Source: JBDTMC01 sp039934475
GTDB taxonomy: Bacteria > Acidobacteriota > Terriglobia > Bryobacterales > Bryobacteraceae
NCBI GenBank assembly: GCA_039934475.1
Contig: JBDTMC010000496.1
Span: forward strand, 1-5,655
Direction of reading: 5' to 3'
Length of the DNA stretch: 5,655 bases
Part shown: positions 1 to 4,411 of the stretch, piece after piece
How positions within the stretch are numbered: position 1 is the stretch's first letter
How the letters are laid out: every line of letters starts with the position of its first letter
Made by a program: the position numbers and the translations under genes
The notes under the pieces: model-generated
Database searches by the model: none
Seen by the model: only the letters and a program-made list of their open reading frames with translations
Told to the model about the DNA's origin: nothing

Positions 1-319
1 CCACCAAAGAGGGCGGCTTGCGAACGATGTCGTAGACGCCCCGCTGCAAGAGTTGCAGGGCTGTCGAACGCCGATCGTCCTCCGTCATGGCCAAGATGGG
101 AAGCCGGGAGGGCCCGATTTCATCAAACAAAGCCAACTGCTCGGTCACTGAGGCATCGGAACTCAGGTCGAGAATGAGGACATCGATGAGCTCATCCTTG
201 AGCAACTTCTTGAGTTTGACCGTGTTCGATTCGACGACGACGTTATACGCCGCGCCGAGGGCCGCGCTGAGCAGCGGCTGGAGTTTAGAATCTCCGGAAA
301 ATATGACGATGCGAATCAT
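1..319 (-). CDS. Response regulator receiver domain, truncated by window edge (possibly NtrC-type sigma-54 activator)
   Basis: Partial gene: 106 N-terminal residues are visible and the frame is still open at the window edge. The protein starts MIRIVIFSGDSKLQ and reads as a receiver (REC) domain, the phospho-accepting input module of two-component systems. Visible family residues are the phosphoacceptor Asp51 in LILDLSS, the switch Thr79 in ILAMTED, and Lys101 in the C-terminal VRKPPSL. The usual acidic pair at the end of strand 1 is reduced to one residue (Asp10 in FSGDS), so metal binding may be altered. The ATG at 319 is chosen because GGAG lies 6 bases upstream and the REC fold begins at once. 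Comparable Acidobacteriota N-termini, as I recall them, belong to sigma-54-dependent Fis-family regulators. No AAA+ or HTH part is in view, so a CpaE-like or single-domain protein remains possible. REC assignment is fairly sure; the output class is inference. Confidence 0.8.
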   Translation of the reverse strand, partial: MIRIVIFSGDSKLQPLLSAALGAAYNVVVESNTVKLKKLLKDELIDVLILDLSSDASVTEQLALFDEIGPSRLPILAMTEDDRRSTALQLLQRGVYDIVRKPPSLV

Positions 320-325
320 TAGACA

Positions 326-329
326 CTCC
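326..329 (-). promoter_or_regulatory. Ribosome binding site of the truncated response regulator
   Basis: GGAG on the minus strand, 6 bases before the ATG at 319, within CTGGAGTGTCTAATG. This is the best-placed Shine-Dalgarno match in the window and fixes the start. The same octamer TGGAGTGT occurs before the CheY-like gene, with longer spacing. Confidence 0.7.
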
Positions 330-472
330 AGCGCTGTGATCCCTCAGGGCATTCCTCAGTAAAACCTGCTCTAAATCTCCCCCAGAACGCCAAAAACTAT
401 CCCTTCGAGATCCGTCCAAAAGTCGACGTAAATCGGTTGGTCAGTTCTATTAATACCTACGGTACTGAAATA

Positions 473-491
473 GTCGGCCCACTAAGCCGAC
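473..491. repeat. Compact hairpin, 6-bp perfect stem with 7-nt loop
   Basis: GTCGGC (473-478) and GCCGAC (486-491) pair perfectly around a 7-base loop. In the minus-strand transcript the stem is followed by TATTTC, which has too few T residues for a strong intrinsic terminator. It lies about 135 to 153 nt downstream of the predicted start near 626, so it could end or structure a leader RNA. The stem is certain from the sequence; the role is inference. Confidence 0.45.
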
Positions 492-558
492 GTGCCGGTC
501 ACCCAGCCCCCTTCGATGTTATTTTTCAGGGAGATAGGTCCTAAAGAACAGAGCTTCT

Positions 559-611
559 CTAGCGGACATTGGCCCAATATTCTCATACGTCATTCGCATT
601 AGTACCGCTAG
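559..611. repeat. 7-bp inverted repeat in the leader (CTAGCGG / CCGCTAG)
   Basis: CTAGCGG at 559-565 is the exact reverse complement of CCGCTAG at 605-611, with 39 bases between. Inside the interval, ATTGGCCCAAT (568-578) is itself a 5-bp palindrome around one base. The outer arm overlaps the AGTACT cluster. In RNA these could form a long stem with an inner hairpin close to the 5' end. Function unknown. Confidence 0.35.
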
Positions 612-626
612 TACTATTCCAGTACT
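601..626. repeat. AGTACT palindrome cluster at predicted transcription start (candidate operator)
   Basis: Two exact AGTACT palindromes (610-615 and 621-626) are centred 11 bp apart. A third copy with one change, AGTACC (601-606), lies 9 bp further on. The spacing is close to one DNA turn, so the elements would face the same side of the helix. The cluster begins about 7 bases after the -10 box of the promoter at 633-661, where a repressor would block initiation. The repeats are seen directly; the operator role is inferred. Confidence 0.45.
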
Positions 627-632
627 GCTGTG

Positions 633-661
633 AGTATAAAGCAACAACTTTAGCCTGTCAA
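633..661 (-). promoter_or_regulatory. Sigma-70-type promoter (TTGACA - 17 bp - TATACT)
   Basis: Read on the minus strand, TTGACA occupies 661-656 (6/6 to the -35 consensus) and TATACT 638-633 (5/6 to the -10 consensus), with the optimal 17-bp spacer. The predicted start is near 626. It lies just downstream of the prepilin peptidase stop and points at the truncated response regulator, leaving a leader of about 307 nt. The spacer contains a small inverted repeat, TAAAG (637-641) with CTTTA (648-652), which could be a further protein site. Confidence 0.65.
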
Positions 662-717
662 CGGAGTTGTCGTATGAAATTTTTATAACGGGGGAGTGAG
701 GGCGAGAATTACGAAAT

Positions 718-1257
718 CTATTGGGGTAAAAGGCCAGAAAGGTACGCAAGAGTTCCGGCGGCAATTGTTACGCCATGAGGAAGCCGGAGCGCTTTTGAGC
801 TCTTTACGTCCAGTTCCTCGCGCGTCATATACGGTGCCCTAAAATGGCTTAATTCTGTGAAAATAAAGCCAACATTCCAGAGGCCCTGGCGCAGTCGACC
901 TTTCAACACCAGGAGAATCAACGCAAACACACCACCAATCATCGCGGTCAGCAGAAAGATTCCAAACCAGGCTCCTGGACCGACCATCGATCCGACAGCA
1001 GCCATCAACTTAACGTCGCCGGCACCCATCGCGTGCAGGAGATGTAAAAGGAGGTAGACTCCAAACCCAAGTAGCATGCCTAATCCAGCGGTCTTGAGGC
1101 CCGTCAGGCCAAAGAGGACGATGTTGACCGTAAACCCAAGGATTAGACCTACCAGGACCAGCCAGTTGGGGATGCGGCGGAATCGAATGTCGAAAATTGC
1201 CGCGGTGGTGACAAGCAGTATGAGTACGATTTTGATTGCGGGCGCGAGCGGGTTCAT
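718..1257 (-). CDS. A24 family prepilin peptidase (TadV/CpaA type)
   Basis: A 179-residue integral membrane aspartic protease expected to cleave the leader of type IV or Flp-type prepilins at the cytoplasmic membrane. Both catalytic aspartate motifs are present: Asp23 in IFDIRFRRIPNW and Asp81 in GAGDVKL. Hydrophobic segments lie at about residues 5-22, 29-50, 53-77, 92-118 and 160-177. The C-terminal LPHGVTIAAGTL is typical of the short TadV/CpaA branch, and the length fits that branch rather than bifunctional PilD, as the N-terminal methylase part is absent. The ATG at 1257 is preferred. A TTG at 1323 would add 22 residues with no membrane character (ETIGGRQAPRGC), and GAGG lies 10 bases before the ATG. 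No pilin, CpaB or secretin gene is in view, so its substrate is unknown. The stop is followed within 60 bases by the promoter of the next gene. Confidence 0.9.
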   Translation of the reverse strand: MNPLAPAIKIVLILLVTTAAIFDIRFRRIPNWLVLVGLILGFTVNIVLFGLTGLKTAGLGMLLGFGVYLLLHLLHAMGAGDVKLMAAVGSMVGPGAWFGIFLLTAMIGGVFALILLVLKGRLRQGLWNVGFIFTELSHFRAPYMTREELDVKSSKALRLPHGVTIAAGTLAYLSGLLPQ

Positions 1258-1267
1258 TTCAACGCAT

Positions 1268-1292
1268 CCTCGGGGTGCCTGCCTGCCCCCGA
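1268..1292 (-). promoter_or_regulatory. Hairpin abutting the ribosome binding site of the prepilin peptidase
   Basis: TCGGGG (1270-1275) and CCCCGA (1287-1292) form a 6-bp GC-rich stem around an 11-base loop made of GCAG/GCA repeats. In the minus-strand mRNA the 3' arm ends in GA, which is also the first half of the GAGG Shine-Dalgarno (1271-1268), 10 bases before the ATG. Folding would therefore cover part of the ribosome binding site. The stem and overlap are seen in the sequence; translational control is inference. Confidence 0.4.
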
Positions 1293-1337
1293 TGGTCTCG
1301 CAAGAGGAGAGCAGAGTACCCAAACGTATGGTATCAC

Positions 1338-1354
1338 TACAGCCAATGTGCCAG
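1338..1354 (-). promoter_or_regulatory. Weak sigma-54-like promoter candidate before the prepilin peptidase
   Basis: The minus strand reads CTGGCACA, four bases, then CTGTA. The -24 half matches TTGGCACG well, including the key GG. The -12 half has GT where the nearly invariant GC is expected at the correct 10-base distance. It starts just after the stop of the TIM-barrel gene and would give a leader of about 70 nt. The mismatch makes it doubtful, though the nearby regulator at 1-319 could be a sigma-54 activator. Confidence 0.2.
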
Positions 1355-1356
1355 TT

Positions 1357-2187
1357 CTAGCCAGCGAGGCCATCGAGAACCCCGCGCATGTACGAGAAGC
1401 TCTTGGCCATGCCGGGCAGAGGATTGTTCTCGTCCACTTCGTATTCCAACATGACGCCGCCCCGGTAGTTGAGCTTTTGCAACTGGCGGAAGATGGCGGT
1501 CACCGGCATCTTCCCCTCGCCCACCGGCACCTGGCTATCGGCGTCGGTCAAGTCCCTAACGTCCTTCATATGAACATCCAGCATCCTGTCGCCGGCCTCC
1601 GCCATGGCTGCCACCACGTCCACGCCCACTTCCGCGGTATGTCCCACGTCGACGCACAAACCACATCGCGGGTCCATATTCCGTACGACTTTCAGCACGC
1701 TCTGCGGTGTTGGAAAATGCTCATCGGTTTTCCCGTGATTGTGGACTGCAATCTTGATGTTGTATTCCGTCACGTACTTTTCCAGCTTGGGCAGCGTTCG
1801 CGCTGTGGGGGCGCACACGATGAGCGGCATTCCGGCCAATTTGGCGTATTCGAATTTATGACGAATGTCGGCGTCGTCGTCTTTTTGAAAGGGGATGTTG
1901 CCACCTCCCAAGATCGTCAGCCCTGCCTGCTCGAACTCCCGCCGGCCTACTGCGATCTCCTCAGGCGTGCTCTTGATGGGAAGGTGATACTCCTTAATGT
2001 TGATAAACTGGGTCTTTAGTTCCTTCACCATACGAATGGCGTCGGTGCGGCTAAACTTTCGCAAGGAGTAGCTGGCGACGCCGAGACGAAACCCCGCCGC
2101 GGTCTTAGCCGTTACAGCATCCTCCCCTCTCACTAAACCAGCGGCGGCGAACGCCGATAACAGGGCTCTTCGATGGAGTTGCGGCAT
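1357..2187 (-). CDS. Tat-signal sugar phosphate isomerase/epimerase-like TIM barrel
   Basis: A 276-residue protein of the xylose isomerase-like TIM-barrel superfamily (AP endonuclease 2 fold), which isomerises or epimerises sugars and related polyols using a divalent metal. The N-terminus MPQLHRRALLSAFAAAG is a twin-arginine signal (Arg6-Arg7 followed by a hydrophobic stretch), implying export after folding. The barrel begins near residue 33 (FRLGVASYSLR). Likely metal or acid-base residues are Glu66 in IKEYH, Asp180 and His183 in CVDVGH, His206 in VHMKD and Glu248 in MLEYE. The strand-4 position that carries Glu in the tagatose-epimerase type reads VHNHG (His149-His151). Substrate cannot be read from the sequence; IolE/IolI-like or ketose epimerase chemistry is possible. 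ATG 2187 is preferred over a GTG at 2193; neither has a strong ribosome site. It lies 53 bases after the CheY-like gene and 99 before the peptidase. Confidence 0.85.
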   Translation of the reverse strand: MPQLHRRALLSAFAAAGLVRGEDAVTAKTAAGFRLGVASYSLRKFSRTDAIRMVKELKTQFINIKEYHLPIKSTPEEIAVGRREFEQAGLTILGGGNIPFQKDDDADIRHKFEYAKLAGMPLIVCAPTARTLPKLEKYVTEYNIKIAVHNHGKTDEHFPTPQSVLKVVRNMDPRCGLCVDVGHTAEVGVDVVAAMAEAGDRMLDVHMKDVRDLTDADSQVPVGEGKMPVTAIFRQLQKLNYRGGVMLEYEVDENNPLPGMAKSFSYMRGVLDGLAG

Positions 2188-2240
2188 GACCACTCATTCT
2201 AGTGAAGTGGGGCCTGCGCCGCAGCAATAGTTTCGACTAC

Positions 2241-2633
2241 CTACTCGATGACCGCCAGTTGTCGTAGTTCTGCCAGCAATTTGTCTTTCGAGATTGGCTT
2301 GGTGAGGTAGGCGTCGCAGAGGCCGGAGAAAGCTGTCGCCACATTGGGTATATTGCCCAAAGCGGTAGTCATGACGATTTTTGCCCCATTTGAGATCAGT
2401 CCGTGCTCCTGTTCCAATCCTCGAATCTGCTTCAGTGCCTCTATGCCATCCATCACCGGCATCATAATGTCGAGGCAGATCAAGTCGTAGGGCGCGCCTT
2501 CTAGCAAAGAGCTTCGAACGGCCTCCACGGCCTCGCTTCCATTGACCGCAATATGGGATCCGCCGTACCGCTTAAGCAACTCCTGCAGTAGCAGGCGGCT
2601 GGTGAAATCGTCCTCTACAATCAGCGTCTTCAT
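2241..2633 (-). CDS. Single-domain CheY-like response regulator
   Basis: A 130-residue stand-alone receiver domain with every hallmark: acidic cluster Glu7-Asp8-Asp9 (LIVEDDF), phosphoacceptor Asp55 in CLDIMMPVMDG, switch Thr89/Thr90 in IVMTTA, and Lys112-Pro113 in YLTKPIS. No DNA-binding or enzymatic output domain follows, so it probably acts by protein-protein contact or in a phosphorelay, as CheY and Spo0F do. No histidine kinase is visible. The ATG at 2633 is chosen because the REC fold starts directly there and GGAG lies 10 bases upstream (2647-2644). An in-frame GTG at 2699 overlaps the CRTAC1 stop as GTGA and an ATG lies at 2681, but the extra residues (such as SSVNSADKIPWSVDR) match nothing in the fold. 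It is 62 bases after the CRTAC1 gene, probably the same transcript. Confidence 0.9.
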   Translation of the reverse strand: MKTLIVEDDFTSRLLLQELLKRYGGSHIAVNGSEAVEAVRSSLLEGAPYDLICLDIMMPVMDGIEALKQIRGLEQEHGLISNGAKIVMTTALGNIPNVATAFSGLCDAYLTKPISKDKLLAELRQLAVIE

Positions 2634-2643
2634 CCGGTCTACA

Positions 2644-2647
2644 CTCC
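2644..2647 (-). promoter_or_regulatory. Ribosome binding site supporting the CheY-like start
   Basis: GGAG on the minus strand, 10 bases before the ATG at 2633. The spacing is slightly long, but the site agrees with where the receiver fold starts and argues against the 22-residue extension from the GTG at 2699. Confidence 0.45.
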
Positions 2648-2695
2648 AAGGGATCTTATCGGCTGAATTCACGCTCGACATTAGGAAGATGCTTA

Positions 2696-4411
2696 TCACG
2701 CAGAAGGCAGCGTTCCCTGCCCTTGGCGAAGAGTCACGATGCGGTCCGGCCGAATGCCCTCAAAGCGTTCTACAACGCCGCCCGGCCAGTGGACCAGCAC
2801 GGCATCTATGGCCGATTGATCTCCCAGCCCGAAGTGCGCGCGAGTATCGTGAGCGCTGAGGTAGCTGGAATCGGTATGAATGCGGCGCCAGAGAGTTTCG
2901 AGGCCGCGCCTGAGGACCGCGACACGGGCGCCGATGGCGAACCGGTTCGCCGCGCGCGATTCCAGCTTGACCGTGAGCCAGTGCTTCCTTGCGCCCACTT
3001 GATTGCGCAGCAACCGTACCGGACCGTTGTTGTTCGCAATCACGATATCCATCGCGCCATCGTTATCAATATCGCCAAAGGCGGCCGCGCGGCTGACCTC
3101 CTCCACACGGAAGGGGGGGCCGGCTTGCTCCGAAGTTTCGCGAAAGCGCTTGCCGCGTCCCTCATTGTGAAATAACTGCTTGCGCTGGGCGTAGGGGAAC
3201 CCCTTTTCGCGCCCGGATCCTTCAATGGTCACCCCGCCGTTGGCAATGAACAGATCGAGCCGGCCGTCGTTGTCGTAGTCAAACCACTGCGCGCCGAACC
3301 CGGTGAAGCCGAATGTGGAGCGCAGGAGTCCGAATTCGGCGGTCGCGTCGTCGAACTGTCCCTGAGGGTCTCCACGGAATACGGTCACCCCCTCGCGGGT
3401 GAGGTTGGTTACGAGGAGGACCTGGGCTTCGTCGTTGTCAACGTTGGCCAGAGTCACGCCCATACCGGCCTTGGCCAACCCGTCCATGCTGTAGGCCACG
3501 CCGGATTCGATTGCCGCCTCGCGGAACGTTCCGTCCCCCTGGTTCAGCCACAGCCGGTTTGCCGCCGTGTCGTTGGCGACGTAGATGTCCGGCCGGCCGT
3601 CGCCGTTGAAATCCGCGCACACCACGCCCAGCGCCGGACCGTAGGAACGGTTGATGCCGGAGGCTTCGGTGACATCTTCGAAGCGGCCGTTGCGCAGGTT
3701 GCGAAAGAGACGCGACGGCACCGCCCTATACATCTTGGGAGTACAGTAATCGGGCTCGCCGGTCGCCGAGAAGCAGTCGCGATTCCCCGCTACGGTGAAA
3801 TCGACGTAGTTACACACGAACAGGTCGAGATACCCGTCGCCGTCGTAATCCACCCAGGCGGCGCTGGTGCTCCAGTGCGAATCCTCAACCCCGGCCTGTC
3901 GCGTCACATCGGTAAAAGTGCCATCGCCGTTGTTGTGATAGAGGATGTTGCGGCCGAAATTGGTGACGTAGAGATCTTGGAAACCGTCGTTGTCATAGTC
4001 CCCCACAGCCACGCCCATGCCGTACCCGATGTGGCCGACACCTGCCTTTTCGGTGACATCCACAAAGCGCAGTTCGCCGGTTTCGGAGAGCAAGTTCTTG
4101 AAGAGCCGGTTGCCAGGCTTCCATCCCGGCGGGGGCGGAAAGAGCGGCTTGCGGTTGTCGAGGGCTGTGCCCTGGATAAGGTAGATATCCAGATCGCCGT
4201 CGTTGTCGTAATCCAACAGGGCGACGCCCGGCCCCATGATTTCCGGCATGTAGTGGCGGCCGGTGGCACCGTTGAAATGACGAAAGTTGAGGCCCACATC
4301 ATGGGCGACATCGCGGAATATCGCCGGCTCGGCGGGGGCCGCGAGGGCAGGCCCGCAAAGGCCGCCCGCGGCTAATGCTGCCAGAAGATCGCGGCGGGAA
4401 AGGACGCTCAT
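2696..4411 (-). CDS. CRTAC1-like secreted FG-GAP beta-propeller with C-terminal ASPIC/UnbV domain
   Basis: A 571-residue exported protein. The N-terminus LSRRDLLAALAAGGLCGPALA is a twin-arginine signal with likely cleavage after ALA (residue 24). Seven FG-GAP/VCBS units follow, most marked by a calcium-loop motif D-x-D-x-D-G-x-x-D: DYDNDGDLD (67-75), DYDNDGFQD (138-146), DYDGDGYLD (188-196), DFNGDGRPD (267-275), a decayed VDNDEAQ (324-330), DYDNDGRLD (378-386) and DIDNDGAMD (447-455). Seven units suit a closed seven-bladed propeller. An insert between blades 3 and 4 has Cys213 and Cys223, a possible disulfide. Residues about 490-560 (IGARV, SAHDTRAHFGLG, VLVHWPGG) are the ASPIC/UnbV domain found in cartilage acidic protein 1 relatives. 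Its molecular function is unknown; ligand or matrix binding is likely. Its ATG overlaps the TPR stop as ATGA and it has no clear ribosome site, so translation is probably coupled. Confidence 0.92.
   Translation of the reverse strand: MSVLSRRDLLAALAAGGLCGPALAAPAEPAIFRDVAHDVGLNFRHFNGATGRHYMPEIMGPGVALLDYDNDGDLDIYLIQGTALDNRKPLFPPPPGWKPGNRLFKNLLSETGELRFVDVTEKAGVGHIGYGMGVAVGDYDNDGFQDLYVTNFGRNILYHNNGDGTFTDVTRQAGVEDSHWSTSAAWVDYDGDGYLDLFVCNYVDFTVAGNRDCFSATGEPDYCTPKMYRAVPSRLFRNLRNGRFEDVTEASGINRSYGPALGVVCADFNGDGRPDIYVANDTAANRLWLNQGDGTFREAAIESGVAYSMDGLAKAGMGVTLANVDNDEAQVLLVTNLTREGVTVFRGDPQGQFDDATAEFGLLRSTFGFTGFGAQWFDYDNDGRLDLFIANGGVTIEGSGREKGFPYAQRKQLFHNEGRGKRFRETSEQAGPPFRVEEVSRAAAFGDIDNDGAMDIVIANNNGPVRLLRNQVGARKHWLTVKLESRAANRFAIGARVAVLRRGLETLWRRIHTDSSYLSAHDTRAHFGLGDQSAIDAVLVHWPGGVVERFEGIRPDRIVTLRQGQGTLPSA
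4408..4411 (-). promoter_or_regulatory. ATGA stop/start overlap coupling TPR and CRTAC1 genes
   Basis: On the minus strand A4411-T4410-G4409 is the CRTAC1 start and T4410-G4409-A4408 is the TPR stop. The bases just upstream (AACTCTCCAGCA) contain no Shine-Dalgarno match, so the propeller is likely translated by ribosomes finishing the TPR gene. That would keep the two products in proportion. Confidence 0.75.

Larger units (their letters stand above)
320..717. other. 398-bp intergenic region: promoter, operator-like repeats and long structured leader
   Basis: No convincing protein gene lies here on either strand. The region looks more AT-rich than the flanking genes. On the minus strand it holds, in order, a near-consensus sigma-70 promoter (661-633), three AGTACT-type elements at the predicted start (626-601), an inverted repeat (611-605 with 565-559), a compact hairpin (491-473) and the ribosome binding site of the downstream regulator (329-326). 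No Flp pilin gene, which could have been expected beside a TadV-type peptidase, was found. The transcript before the regulator's ATG would be about 307 nt, long enough for a small RNA, leader peptide or leader-based control. I matched it to no known riboswitch family. Confidence 0.6.

Noticed and set aside
87..362. 91-codon plus-strand frame opposite the receiver domain and its leader
   Set aside because: The opposite strand encodes a REC domain with Asp, Thr and Lys signature residues and a good ribosome site; the plus frame is Ser-rich and resembles nothing.
473..491. Intrinsic terminator
   Set aside because: The stem is sound, but the following TATTTC lacks a run of T residues, so I record only a hairpin.
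481..520. Sigma-54 site on the minus strand around CCGGCACG before the regulator
   Set aside because: GGCACG resembles the -24 element, but the bases at the required 10-bp distance are not GC and the -12 half reads CTTAG.
519..599. 26-codon minus-strand frame in the leader (ATG at 599), possible leader peptide
   Set aside because: No Shine-Dalgarno precedes the ATG, the frame also stays open upstream through the promoter, and the peptide shows no attenuator-like codon run.
1348..2019. 223-codon open frame on the plus strand opposite the TIM-barrel gene
   Set aside because: It is antisense to a gene with clear family motifs, has no recognisable domain, and its His/Val-rich composition is what the opposite strand of that codon usage gives.
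3000..4220. Repeated GTCGTTGTCGTAGTC-like words on the plus strand, resembling a tandem or CRISPR-like array
   Set aside because: They are unevenly spaced and each falls on a DYDNDG-type calcium loop of the propeller, so protein repeats explain them.
3875..4375. 166-codon plus-strand open frame opposite the propeller gene, rich in Val/Ile
   Set aside because: Its runs such as VVVIED and VVVIQQG are the reverse reading of the repeated GAC/AAC codons of the Asp-Asn calcium loops; a shadow only.
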